From the NCBI RefSeq assembly GCF_046630445.1, contig NC_092336.1:294243501-294307500 (forward strand): a stretch of 64,000 nucleotides of DNA, given 5' to 3'. The position numbers and the translations under genes were made by a program. The notes beneath the pieces are model-generated. The model had not been told where the DNA came from and did not search any database. It saw only the letters and a program-made list of their open reading frames with translations. Positions within the stretch are counted from its first letter, which is position 1, and every line of letters begins with the position of its first letter. The stretch is from Rutidosis leptorrhynchoides (lineage: Eukaryota; Streptophyta; Magnoliopsida; Asterales; Asteraceae). Below are positions 1-11,783 of the stretch, piece by piece.

Positions 1-1997
1 GCATTCATAGTAACAGCCGAGAGTTCTTCCATTTTCTTTCTATTTGTGATTAGATCTTTCAGAAATTTAGCATATCTAGGCATTCCTGAAATTACATAAA
101 CGAAAGGATGATTGACATTTATTTGTTTAAACATATCCAAGAATTTGGATTGCTCGGCTTCAAGTCTTACTTTTCCCATTTTACTCGGGTAAGGAAGCGG
201 TGGTTGGTATGATTTAACATAAGGCTTTACCTTAACTGTGTTATCTTCATTGACCTTTTCAACTACCGATTCTGTTTCCTTCTCTTGCTCAAGCTGTGGT
301 GCCTGTGGAGTAGGAATAGAGTCATCAGAAATTACAGGCATTTCAGTTGGTTTAAGTGTAATACCACTTCTTGTGGTAATGGCTTTAGCTGTTTTATTCA
401 AGGGGTTAGCATTTGTATCGCTAGGTAGACTTCCCGGTTTTCTTTCACCTATCAACCTTGCTAGGTTGCTTACTTCTTGTTCCAGATTTTGAATAGAAGC
501 TTATTGATTTCTAAATGCTTGAGCATTTTGTTCATTCATTTGTTTCTGAGATGTGAAAAACTGAGTTTGAGATTCAACTAGCTTTGACATCATGTCTTCT
601 AAATTTGTCTTTTTATCATCGGTTTGTGGTGGTTTAAATGGAAAAATAGGACTTTGCTGATTGTAAGTATTGTTGGATACTTGTGGATTGCTAGGACCTT
701 GTTGGTTGTTGTATGGAACATTTCGGTTATAATTCTGATTTTGATTGTAGTTTGGTCTTGGCGGTTGATAATTACTTTGATAATTATTCCCAGGCCTTTG
801 GTTCATGTATGAAACATTCTCTCTTTGTTCCATTGTTTGTTCAATACTGAGATAATCTTTTGTCAAATGTGGTCCTCCACACTGCTCACAACTAATTTGA
901 ATTTCTTGAATATCCTTAGTCATCTTTTCCATTCGTCTCTCAAAAGCATCTATCTTTGCGAAAATGGAATCAAAGTCATGGGTAGAATCGGCTCTAGCCG
1001 CTTTAGATGATCTAACGATGTCTTTTTCTTGATGCCACTCATGTGAGTGGGAAGCAGTGTTATCAATAATTTTGTAAGCTTCAGTTGCGGTTTTCTTCAT
1101 AATGGAACCACCAGCTGCTATATCGATGTCTTTTCGTGTAGTAATGTCGCATCCTTGGTAGAATATTTGTACTATTTGATAAGTGTCTAAACCATGTTGA
1201 GGACATCCTCTCAACAACTTTCCAAATCTTGTCCATGCCTCATATAAAGTTTCATTTGGCTTCTGCGTGAACGTAACTATTTCTCCTTGAAGTCTCACGG
1301 CTTTAGATGCCGGAAAGAATTGTTTAAGAAATTTTTCAACTAAGACATCCCATGTATTAATCGCCCCTTCAGGTAACGATTCTAGCCAATCTTTGGCTTC
1401 TCCCTTTAAAGTCCAGGGAAATAACATGAGATATATCTGTTCATCCTCAACTTCTTTGATTTTGAATAGAGTACAAATCCTATTAAAGGTACGAAGATGT
1501 TCGTTTGGATCTTCCTTCGGCGCACCACTAAATTGACATTGATTTGTTACCATGTGTAGGATTTGTCCTTTGATTTCATAATCTGGCGCATTAATGTATG
1601 GTTGAGTAATTGCGTGACCTTGGCCAGTGCATTTAACTCTCATTCGGTCTTCCATACTTAGAGGTTCCAGATTTTCCATGATTAAAATTGTTGAATCTGA
1701 ATCACTAGAGGATTCTGACTTAATGGTTTCTTTCTTAACAATCTCTGGATGAGTAATTTGTGGTTCAGGAGGAATGATTAGTGGTTCAGGATCTCTGAAT
1801 TGTCCTTGAATATCCTCCGGGTTCTCAATTGTGAGGTCAGGTTCAAAAAATGGATTATCAGAAATTTGAATTAGAGTACTTGGTCGACTAGATGACGATT
1901 CGAAAGAAAAATCAACGGCGACAATGTTGGCTAGATGTCTTGATCGAGTTACAGGTGGTGAACGTATGAAAGGTGGTGAACGTTTTGCTCGGTGCAT
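1..1997 (-). pseudogene. gag: T1 gag polyprotein (Athila type), 3' part outside the window
   Basis: The frame starts at the ATG at 1997 with MHRAKRSPPF and runs 498 codons to a TAA near 501, where the related B copy has CAA (Gln). The same frame then continues open to base 1. The capsid-like core is recognisable around residues 110-330 (EDPNEHLRTFNRICTLFK, LKGEAKDWLESLP). It is followed by a CX2CX3H zinc-knuckle motif (CEQCGGPHLTKD) whose last Cys is Tyr here but Cys in B. An Asn/Gln/Pro-rich tail follows. Gag would package element RNA in cytoplasmic particles. The F insertion lies 3 nt upstream of the start codon and separates the frame from its leader and 5' LTR. The stop and the lost Cys mark it as a decayed copy. 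Confidence 0.85.
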
Positions 1998-2000
1998 TCA
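1996..2000. repeat. Target-site duplication of F, left copy (ATTCA)
   Basis: ATTCA directly precedes the F LTR (TGTAACAACCC) and recurs at 38785-38789 directly after the other F LTR, which ends in GTCTTACA. A perfect 5-bp duplication is the normal integrase signature of Ty3/gypsy elements. Confidence 0.93.
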
Positions 2001-2768
2001 TGTAACAACCCAACCCTTATGCAATCGAAATATGCAAAAATAAAAAAAAAATTGTTTGTTCAGCAACTGGCGTGGCGCGCCAAACTGGTCTGTCCAAAAA
2101 GTCTTGAAACGCGAAAAAGATCGGCCACTTTCCGACATAATTAGACCAAACACTTTTACCCACATCTTCAAATATGTAAAACTAACACGATTCAAACATA
2201 AAATAAGTTTTACAAAGTGGGGCCCACATCGGCCGTTTTACGAGTTTCATACAAAAGTTTGAGTTTCGACACATTAGTTTAATTTCCAAACGACACTACG
2301 AGCACGGTGTTTGGGGTTAAACTACCCAAGTCTCGGTCAAACTCCAAAAGCTAACTCAATCCAAAAAGCGTCCCCCAATCAACAGAACGGGATCTCTAAC
2401 TCAAAATAATGCCCTTACCCTTGTCCACGCGCGGAGCCTATAAAAAGATAAACAACGAGAGGGTAAGCTAACGCTTAGTGAATGCAATAATTACACACAT
2501 ACATATATAATATATCTATTTGCAAACACTTACACGCATACCGTATACATGCTAGCAAACACAATTAGCTTATCGTCATAAATACAAGCTATTACCTCCA
2601 ATAACCAAACTAGCATAACAATAGTATATTTCACTTGAACAAATATAATATGCTTACACTACAACACAATAACCATGGTTAACCAATCGATCAAAGGAAC
2701 GGTCTTTAAAGACAGTCGAAGTTCATAACTACCATTAGTGCACTTAACACTTCGTACACTAACCCCAC

Positions 2769-3140
2769 GGGTGGCATCTTAACACGTCGATACTTCACCC
2801 TGGGTGGCGTCTTAAAACGTCGACACTTCACCCCGAGTGGTGTCTTAACACTTCGACACTTCACTCTTCATTTTACTTGAGGTGGCATCTTAACACGTCG
2901 ATACTTCACCTCGAGTGGCGCCTTAACACGTTGGCACTTCACCCTTTAACTTACTTGGAGTGGCATCTTAGCACATCGATACTTCACTCCGGGTGGTGTC
3001 TTAACACATTGACACTTCACCCTGGGTGGTGTCTTAACACATCGACACTTCACCTGTCACATTAATTTGAGTGGTGTCTTAGTACATTGACACTTCACTC
3101 GTCACGTGAAATGTGGTCTCTTAGCACATCGACACTTCAC
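2769..3140. repeat. Ten-unit tandem array of about 32-bp imperfect hairpins in the 3' LTR of F
   Basis: Each unit follows the plan GGTGGYRTCTTARCAC, TCGAYAC, TTCACC, with short AT-rich spacers after some units. The two ends of each unit are complementary, and changes on one side are matched on the other: GGGTG with CACCC, GAGTG with CACTC, AGGTG with CACCT, ATGTG with CACAT. An inner arm also co-varies: CATC with GATA, CGTC with GACA, CGCC with GGCA. The array recurs in the other LTR, where A has inserted into it. Confidence 0.85.
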
Positions 3141-4029
3141 ATCTCACACTACAACAAATAAATACATTATATACCTACGCATATAATTATTCCACTCACC
3201 TTATGCCTTCGGTGAATCGATAAATTAAGCTTGAAACTTCAAGGTAACGCACCTATTACAAAGTACATAATAATCAATCAACCATCCAAGTTGGTCAAAC
3301 CCACAACACTCACCACTACTAGGTCATTTTGACCCATTTGGACACTTAACCCTAAAATTAGGTCATCTTTCGCCAAAACCCTAACATTAGCCAAGTTAGG
3401 TCTTAAAACACCTTTTAACACTAAGTTTATGCATTAATCACAAACATTAACCTACTTAGGTCCATTATGACCTATTTGACAATTTTAAAGTCAACATACC
3501 CATTTCGGGTCATCCACTAACCCACTTAACACCCATTTACATATATATTGGTGTTCTAGCAAATTTATTAACTACTTAAGTTTCATTAACAACACTTAAT
3601 ATTGGAAAAACCCTAGTTAGTCATCTTTGAGTCAACATAACCCAAATTCACCCAAAATACCCAATTTACTAACAAAGTGGGTTTTAAGTTCACCATAAAC
3701 CCTAACTCTAACCCTTACACAAAATTGAATCAAGAAATCAAGATTAGAGCATACCACTACCACCAAAACGTAGCTAGGAAGTAGATAAACAACTTTAGAA
3801 CTTGAGCTTAAGCAAGAATCCTCCTTCTTCTTCTCCAAAATGAGTTTTCTCACACTAGGTTATCACTCTCTCTCTAGAATTGAATGGATGAGGTTGAAGT
3901 AGATGGAAATGGAGTTAATGAGGCCCTAAAAACTGATCCAAAGCCTTAAAGTCGGATCCCAAGTGATTTGACCAAATTGCCCTCAAAATATCTAATTTAA
4001 AAGAAAGAAGGAATCTGTCACAGACAAAC

Positions 4030-4062
4030 GGCGCGGCACGCCAAAAGGCCGCGCGGCGCGCC
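4030..4062. repeat. Paired GC-rich palindromic motifs in the 3' LTR of F
   Basis: GGCGCGGCACGCC (4030-4042) and CGCGCGGCGCGCC (4050-4062) lie 20 nt apart in an AT-rich LTR. A single related motif lies at 2069-2081. In the other LTR the pair reads GGCGCGGCGCGCC and CGCGCGGCGCGCC (about 38648-38681). They are comparable to the twin palindromes of B and T1 but have a different core and spacing. Confidence 0.7.
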
Positions 4063-4166
4063 ACTCCCCTAGATCAGATTCTTTTTCATTTTAAAATGTA
4101 CAAAGAAACCCCCACTTCAAGCATCTTATGTACACTTATGTACACAACAAATATTTGGGTCTTACA

Positions 4167-4180
4167 ACTCTCCCCCATTA
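4167..4180 (-). other. Polypurine tract of F
   Basis: On the - strand AATGGGGGAGAGT lies directly before the LTR start TGTAAGACCC. Its position and purine content fit the plus-strand primer of an LTR retrotransposon. It also identifies 2001-4166 as the 3' LTR. Confidence 0.8.
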
Positions 4181-7100
4181 GAACCGGAGCGCGTCCTCGC
4201 GATCCAAGCCGCATGACAAGAAGGAAGATAAACCAACACGAATTCTTCGGGCTCCCAAGTAAACTCGGAACCCTTACTCCGTCACCATTGAACTTTAAAA
4301 GTCCTAACCTCTTTATGTCTCAACTTTTTGACCTTCTCATCGAGTATAGCAATCGGCTCCTCAATGTATTCCAACTTATTGTTTAGCTCAATCTCGTCTA
4401 ATGGCACCCACGAAGAATCATCCGTAAGACACTTACGGAGATGGGAAACATGAAATGTATTATGGATCCCTGCAAGCTCATCGGGTAATTCCAAACGATA
4501 CGCGACTTCACCAACACGAGCTAAAACCTTAAATGGCCCAATAAACTGAGGAGCTAACTTTCCCCGTTTTCGAAAACGAATAATGCCTTTCCATGGTGAA
4601 ACCTTAAGCATCACCATGTCACCTTCTTGAAATTCGATCGTTCATCTACATTTATTGGCATACGACTTTTATCTATCTTGAGCCTTTTTCAAATGATCCC
4701 GAATCATATCAATCTTGTTATTTGTCTCTAGAACCAAATCGGTACTCCCGATTTCTCTTTGACCAATTTCACCCCAATAAATCGGAGTTCGGCACCTCCG
4801 CCCATAAAGCATCTCATAAGGTGGCATCCCGATACTAGTGTGATAACTATTATTGTACTAGAATTCCACCAAAGGCAAATGCTCGTCCCAAATACCACCA
4901 AAGTCAATAATGCACGCCCGTAACATATCTTCCAAAGTTTGATTCGTACATTCGGTTTGACCGTCCATTTGAGGATGATACGCCGTGCTTAATTTTAATT
5001 GCGTACCCATAACTTCATGAAACTTTTCCCAAAACCGGGATGTAAAATGAGTATCTCGATCCGAAACAATAGATATAGGAACCCCATGTCGCGAGACCAC
5101 CTCCTTGATAAACAACTTAGCCAAGGCCTCCGACGATATTGCTTTTTTAATGGGAAGAAACAAAGCGCTTTTCATCAATCTATCAACTATCACCCAAATC
5201 GAATCAAATTGGGTTCTCGCCGTTTTAGGTAACTTTGTAATGAAATCCATGGTAATGTGCTCCCATTTCCACTTCGGAATTTCTAACGGTTGCAACTTAC
5301 CATACGGCTTTTGGTGTTCGAATTTTACTTGCAAACACGTAACGCATTGCTCAACATACTTCACAACATCATCTTTCATGATCGGCCACCAATAATCCTT
5401 CCTCAAATCATGATACATTTTCGTCGCTCCCGGATGAATGGAATACTTTGACTTATGTGCTTCATCAAGTAGCACCCGCCGGTAATCACCAATCTTATGC
5501 ACCCACACCCTTTCTTGAAAAGATAACAAACCACGCGAACCTATAGTAATGAATTCCGATTGTCCCACAATTCGTTCCGCAAGCTTGTTGTGAACGTAAG
5601 CCTCTATTTGAGTCCCACCAAGTTTTTCAAGAAAATCGTTAGTAATAATCATACGTAACAATTCCAATCGTAATGCCGGGTGGTGACTCTTTTGACTTAA
5701 CGCATCCGCGACCACATTCGCCTTGCCCGGATGATAAAGTATTTCACAATCATAATCTTTTACCACATCCATCCACCTACGTTGGCGATAATTCAAATCT
5801 CGTTGATTGAAGAGATGTTTCAAGCTCTTATGATCCGAATAAATCGTACTCTTAACACCATACAAGTAATGGCACCAAATTTTTAACGCATGCACCACCG
5901 TCGCCAACTCAAGATCATGAGTCGGATATCTCATCTCGTGTTCCTTTAATTATCGAGAGGCATAAGCGATGACTTTAGCCCTTTGCATAAGGACACACCC
6001 GAGCCCATTTAGCGAAGCATCACAATAAACCATCATGTCTTCCACACCTTCCGGCAATACTAACACCGGAGCTTGACACAACTTTTCTATTAGCAATTGA
6101 AAAGCAATTTCTTGTTCGTTCTCCCAATTAAACCTCGCGTTCTTCCTCGTCAATTTCGCCAATGAAGAAGCAATCTTAGAAAAGTATTGGATAAACCGAC
6201 GATAATAACCGACCAATCCGAGAAAACTTCGGACTTCCGTAGGCGTAGTCGGTTGTCTCCAACTCTTCACCGTCTCTATCTTCCCCGGATTTACTTGAAT
6301 ACCGTCTTTGTTCACAATGTGGCCAAGGAATTGAACCTCCCTTAGCCAAAATTCACATTTGGAGAACTTAGCATACAACTTCTCCTTTCATAAAGTCTTC
6401 AACACTTCGTGCAAATGACGTTCATGTTCGTTCATACTTTTTGAATAAACAAGTATATCGTCGATGAACACAATTACCGACTTGTCCAACATAGGTTGGC
6501 ACACTCGGTTCATAAGGTCCATGAATGCCGCCGGTGCATTCGTAAGACCAAAAGGCATAACCACAAACTCAAAATGCCCATAACGCGTTCGAAAAGCCGT
6601 TTTCTCGATATCTTCCTCACGAACCCGCATTTGGTGATAGCCGGACCGTAGGTCGATTTTAGAGAAATATGTTGCACCTTGGAGTTGGTCAAACAAATCG
6701 TCAATCCTAGGTAATGGATAACGATTCTTGATCGTCACTTTATTCAACTCCCGGTAATCGATCCGCATACTACCATCCTTCTTTTTCACGAATAAAACCG
6801 GAGCGCCCCATGGTGAAGCACTCGGTCGAATAAAACCCTTCTCAAGTAACTCTTGGGTTTTATTTAACAACTCTTGCATTTCCATCGGTGCTAAACGATA
6901 AGGAGTTTTAGCAATGGGGGTAGCCCCCGGAACCAACTCAATGCGAAATTCAACTTGTCTTTCCGCCGGAACACCCGGTAACTCGTCTGGAAAAACGTCT
7001 TCGAATTCACTAACCACCGGAATTTCACGAATGGGTGGTGACTCATCACGAGTATCAACAACATGGGCAAGAAAATCCATGCCACCACTAACAAGAAAAT

Positions 7101-8220
7101 GACGTGCCCGTGCAAAAGAACATATCGGCACAAGTCTTAGTTTATCACCGTGAATAATTAACTCTCCCCCACTTGGGGTCTTCACACGAATAGACTTTTC
7201 ATGGCATGCAATGTCGGCTCTATTTCAGTCGAGCCAATCCATACCCACAACGATATCAAAATCGCCCAAAGTCATAGGAATGAGATCAATTTTAAAGTTT
7301 TCGGCACCAAACACAACATCACAATTTTCACACACGTCAACCACTAACAACGTCTTGCCGTCCGCTATTTCGACTTCTACCGAACGACTTAACTTAGCTA
7401 ATGGTTTATTAAGTTTAGGCACAAATTTTGGTGACACAAACGACAAGTTAGCACCACTATCGAAAAGTATCCTTGCAGAATTAGAATTAACCATGAAAGT
7501 ACCTGAGACAACTTCGTTCGATTGTTTGGCTTCAACATTGGTCATCAAATAATTACGACCCCTAGCCGTACCCACCGCCTTCTCAATCTGCTTAACATTA
7601 CCATTGCGCAACTCGGGACACTCGGGCCTTTTGTGCCCCTCCTTACCACAATTGAAACAAGTGAGTTTGGTTGCGGAGGATAAACTTGGACATTCACGAG
7701 CCATGTGGCCCTTTTGTCCACAATTATAACACGAGTAAGAAAAATCCCCGGAAACATCTTTCTTCCCACCACTAGCATTATCGAAACCCTTTTTGTTCTT
7801 TTTGTTCGAAAAGTTCGTATGGTTTGAACCTTCACTCTTTCTCTTGCCAAAAGTAAAGTCGCTCTTCCTCAAAACGAGCGCCTTAAAACCCTTGGCCATA
7901 TCAAATAACTCATCAAAAGTCTTGACTACCGTTACACTAATCTTATCTTGATAACAATCATTCAACGTTCGGTAAAAGTCTTCCTTCAACATCTTATCAT
8001 TCCCGACATATTCCGGGCAAAATTGGGTCTTGGACAAAAACACGGATTTGAGAGTGTTCAAATCCATTGACCCTTGCCTCAAGGAACGTAACTCGTCCTT
8101 ACGCCTAGTAAGATCGGCCGAAGTTCGGTATTCCTTGAAAAATTCGGACTTGAATTCGTCCCACGTGAATTCCATGCATTGCTCTTCACCATAAACTTGG
8201 AGCTTTGCGTCCCACCACAA
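4167..8220 (-). pseudogene. pol: F gag C-terminus and pol: protease, RT, RNase H, integrase, chromodomain
   Basis: A single reading frame runs from 8220 down to the 3' LTR, interrupted by stops near 7225, 6388, 5950, 4858, 4668, 4645 and 4283. In order it shows a gag capsid tail, two zinc knuckles (CYNCGQKGHMAREC and CFNCGKEGHKRPEC), protease (LFDSGANLSF), RT ([10 protein letters not shown]), RNase H ([10 protein letters not shown]), integrase ([18 protein letters not shown] with its CX2C partner, then [12 protein letters not shown]) and a chromodomain-like end (EEPIAILDEKVKKL, then EFTWEPEE after the last stop). At least four stops are TGA where relatives carry CGA (Arg). The catalytic motifs that can be read are intact, so the loss looks like point decay after insertion. 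The frame appears to end at a TAA formed by the first bases of the LTR. Confidence 0.88.
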
Positions 8221-8227
8221 CTTAGCA

Positions 8228-8608
8228 TCACCCCCTCAACATACCACACCCGTACCTTGTCTTCTTATCGTGAGGACATTCACAAGTACGGAAGGCCCCC
8301 TCCATATCGGAGATCCAACGGGCACTCTTTAGAGGGTCTCGTTCACCTTCAAAGGTGGGAGGTTGGGAATCCTTGAAGTTTTTATAGAGAAAGTCCCGTC
8401 TTCCCACATTATCTTCGTGAAGAACTGCCTTCACTTTCTCCTTGACTACATTGACTAATTGCTCGTCAATCGTATCTAGAAACATTATCTTAACATCCTC
8501 AAGGAACTCCGCCTTTTGACGTTTAAAGATGGCCTCAACTTTGGCCGTGAACTCAACGTCCTCACTCGTACTTCCATCATTGGTGTCGTGTCCATTTCTC
8601 ATCTTCAT
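8228..8608 (-). pseudogene. gag: F gag N-terminal region, shifted out of frame from the rest
   Basis: The frame starts at the ATG at 8608 (MKMRNGHDTNDGS) and covers a charged, probably helical N-terminus. The start of the retrotransposon gag domain follows (PPTFEGERDPLKSARWISDM). It ends in a stop near 8228, while the rest of gag continues in another frame from 8220 (MWWDAKLQVYGEE). A small indel near 8222-8260 therefore splits gag. The start is the first ATG after the leader; an upstream TTG at 8620 is in the same frame and unlikely to be used. Confidence 0.8.
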
Positions 8609-8974
8609 TCTATAAAACAAAAAAAATTAAACAACGAAACGCAAGGACGTAACACATACGTATATACATATACACCACACAACTCCATCTCGCTCAACAA
8701 TCGTCGTACATCGCTTGTTTGACACGATTTGAACCCGTAACAATGGTAGCTAATTATTGTTACGCGAGCACATCGCATTAACTCACTAGTACCACGTCTA
8801 TCTCGCTTGACGATTTCAAATACCACACAAAACAATAGCGCATGATTAGTTCACATAAACCTATGCACTAACCAAAACCCGATCCGACCAAAGTCCTACA
8901 AGTCCCGCATAACGCGCATACAAAAAGTATAAGTCTAGGCGCCTATCTCAAGTCACCTAAATCCCTTAGAACAT
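8609..8974 (-). other. F leader between primer site and gag
   Basis: About 365 nt of non-coding sequence on the - strand between the primer-binding site and the gag start. No accessory ORF is present here, unlike in A, D and E. I see no RNA gene; a GGTTCAAATC stretch near 8726-8735 resembles a polymerase III B box but has no tRNA-like fold around it. Confidence 0.7.
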
Positions 8975-8986
8975 GCTCTGATACTA
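8975..8986 (-). other. F primer-binding site, tRNA-iMet type, one base changed
   Basis: On the - strand this reads TAGTATCAGAGC two bases after the LTR end. The consensus complementary to the initiator Met tRNA is TGGTATCAGAGC, as seen in A and D. The change hits the pairing with the tRNA CCA end and could weaken priming. Confidence 0.85.
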
Positions 8987-8988
8987 CT

Positions 8989-9799
8989 TGTAACAACCCA
9001 ACCCTTATGCAATCGAAATATGCAAAAATAAAAAAAAAATTGTTTGTTCAGCAACTGGCACGGCACGCCAAACTGGTCTGTCCAAAAAGTCTTAAAACGC
9101 GAAAAAGATCGGCCACTTCCCGACATAATTAGACCAAACGATTTTACCCACATCTTCAAATATGTAAAACTAACACGATTCAAACATAAAATAAGTTTTA
9201 CAAAGTGGGGCTCACATCAGCCGTTTTACGAGTTTCATACAAAAGTTTGAGTTTCGACCACATTAGTTTAATTTCCAAACGACACTACGAGCACGGTGTT
9301 TGGGGTTAAACTACCCAAGTCTCGGTCAAACTCCAAAAGCTAACTCAAGCCAAAAAACGTCCCCCAATCAACAGAACGGGATCTCTAACTCAAAATAATG
9401 CCCTTACCCTTGTCCACGCCGGAGCCTATAAAAAGATAAACAACGAGAGGGTAAGCTAACGCTTAGTGAATGCAATAATTACACACATACATATATAATA
9501 TATCTATTTGCAAACACTTATACGCATACTGTATACATGCTAGCAAACACAATTAGCTTATCATCATAAATACAAGCTATAACCTCCAATAACCAAACTA
9601 GCATAACAATAGCATATTTAACTTGAACAAATATAATATACTTACACTACAACACAATAACGATGGTTAACCAATCGATCAAAGGAACGGTGTTTAAAGA
9701 CCGTCGGAGTTCATAACTACCATTAGTTCACTTAACACTTCGTACACTAACCCCACGGGTGGCATCTTAACACGTCGATACTTCACCCTGGGTGGCGTC
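8989..9799 (-). repeat. 5' LTR of F, part left of the A insertion
   Basis: Starts with the same TGTAACAACCC as 2001 and aligns to 2001-2810. It is cut at 9799 inside the hairpin array by A and continues at 37428. Together the two parts measure about 2168 bp, against 2166 bp for the other LTR. Confidence 0.92.
9795..9799. repeat. Target-site duplication of A, left copy (GCGTC)
   Basis: GCGTC lies directly before the A LTR start (TGTAACGTCCC) and again at 37423-37427 after the other LTR. This places the A insertion inside one hairpin unit of the F LTR. Confidence 0.92.
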
Positions 9800-11728
9800 T
9801 GTAACGTCCCGGATTTTTCCGATCATTTTATACCTATGAGATTAATATTTACATAAATTAAACCTTACCAACATGATAAGTAATCTAAATTGTTGAGATT
9901 TATGTTTTTAAAAAGAGTTTTACACAACGTTTAACCGTCCAATTTGACCGATGATATCACGAACTATATAACAAACGATAATTATATGTTTGTGTATATA
10001 TATGTATTTATATATATTTAACATGATCTAAGAATGGTTTAACATCTTATTGTGTACTAATAACAATAAGTTATAAGTATACTTTGAGACTACTAACTTA
10101 AGTTTTCAAAATGATAACTATACGTAACGTTATTTGACATATATACCTTTAACCTATAATACTTACACAAGTATCGTATAAATATGTATTTAATCACTTT
10201 TAAAGGGCTTATATACATAAAACAATATAAGTATATTTACAAAAGATAGCTATATTTGAATTCTCGTTTCGTTTCCTCAAAATTTCTACATGTATACCTA
10301 GAGTATATGTACTCGTATCATACCCAGCTCCTATACGTATTTACTATTAGTATATACACATCACAATCACTTTATTAGCAGCCATGAGTCAGCTAATTTT
10401 GGATCTTAGCATGCATGATTAATCAATTTGGCATATTACAAGACTTTTGCACAATATTACAAATTTATACATCTTTTCACCACCATTTATACTCCATTCC
10501 AATTTCATTTTTACTACACATTTTCTCTAACCAAAAACACACTCTTAGGAACCTTAAGTGTTCTTCACAATCTCAGCAAATAACCATGAAGATCTAGCTT
10601 CAAAAACAAGCCTTAATCATCATAATAAATTCCTTACAAGAAAACTTCAATAATCCTTTCAAAAATACAAGTTTACTTCCAACCTTTTGATCCAACTCCA
10701 CCACTCTTTTGGTTCTAGGATTTTTCTCATCTTTTACAGTAACTTTGTCCAAGTAACTTGAGGTAGTAACCTTGTTCATAATTTTATTCGATTCATATTT
10801 ATATAGCTATCTTATTTTATGTTGTAAAATTTTAACAACAAGAACATAGTTTGAATGATTTCAAACTTGTTTGCAAACTAAATAGATCCTTCTAACTTAA
10901 CATTTAAAACACTTCAAGACCTGTAATATATCATAATGATATGCTAACTTAACAAGATATAACTTGGTTTTACAAAGAACACCTTAAAACTGAATCTACG
11001 TCGTCGGAGTGCAACCGGGGGCTGTTTTGGGTTGGATAATTAAAAACCATCTTAAGCTTTGAATTGGAAGTTCATGTTCTGGAAAAATGATATTTCTTAT
11101 GAATATGTTAACACATAAAAATTTCATGGTTTAACTCAAAGTGTAAGTATTTTTAGAAAAATGATCATTAAATGTTGTTTTTATGATGGAAAATGATCAC
11201 TTTCATAAGTTTCAACAAAGTTTGACCTATAACCTGTGATTTTGAATACAACCTAAGGTATTTTCAGTTCATATTCTTAAAATTTGACTCGATCCAAGGA
11301 AGTGGCAAGTTGAACCAACAAAAACGGAGTTGTAATGAAGAAACTACGACTAAAACAAGACCGGGTATCCGAAGCTAGTTTAGCTACGAAAATATTTGGA
11401 GAAAAATTAAATTAATCATATATTTCTAATTAATATGATATTTCATATATATTTACTTATGATTTGATTTTATATATTTCAGGACCACCCGTAAATAACA
11501 CGAGAAGATTAATCATAAGACCTCATGATTGTACGCAACACGTCATTTGACAACACGGTACTTTATGTACGCAACACGTCACTTGACAACATGGTACCAT
11601 GGGTCGAGATTAATTCTGATCAATATGAATATGATGGGGTCTTTATTTATTTTATTTAAGCAACTAATTGTGGACCACTAACATCGGACTGCTAACTACG
11701 GACTAAGAAAATATTAAAAGTATTAAAA

Positions 11729-11783
<55 letters not shown>

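Larger units (their letters stand above)
1..2000 (-). mobile_element. T1, Athila-like Ty3/gypsy element, gag-side fragment left of the F insertion
   Basis: This is the first of two visible pieces of T1; the other is 38790-42155. The two join logically because the sequence before F ends in ATTCA just upstream of the gag start codon, and the sequence after F resumes with ATTCACTGAATATCC. The same join is unbroken in the related element B near 25508. T1 lies on the - strand. Its protease, reverse transcriptase, integrase and 3' LTR must lie beyond the left edge of the window. Confidence 0.85.
2001..4166 (-). repeat. 3' LTR of F
   Basis: The LTR reads TGTAAC on the + strand at its left end and closes with TCTTACA, so it has TG..CA ends in both readings. 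It is non-coding. It holds a ten-unit hairpin-like tandem array (2769-3140) and GC-rich palindromic motifs near both ends: GGCGTGGCGCGCC at 2069-2081 and a pair at 4030-4062. Short ORFs inside it, such as 2877-3065 and 3632-3853, have no coding signal. Confidence 0.92.

Noticed and set aside
2877..3065. His/Leu/Thr-repeat ORF (also 37493-37777)
   Set aside because: It is a translation of the LTR hairpin array; it has no conserved protein and depends on the repeat unit.
2769..3140. The regular 32-bp repeats looked like a CRISPR array
   Set aside because: Spacers are absent or short and similar, units vary, the setting is an LTR of a plant retrotransposon, and the same array occurs in the partner LTR.
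8700..8760. Possible tRNA gene at a GGTTCAAATC-type B box
   Set aside because: No A box at the right distance and no cloverleaf could be drawn.
10415..10597. 60-codon ORF in the A LTR (also 35109-35291)
   Set aside because: Identical only because the two LTRs are copies; no recognisable protein and no start context.
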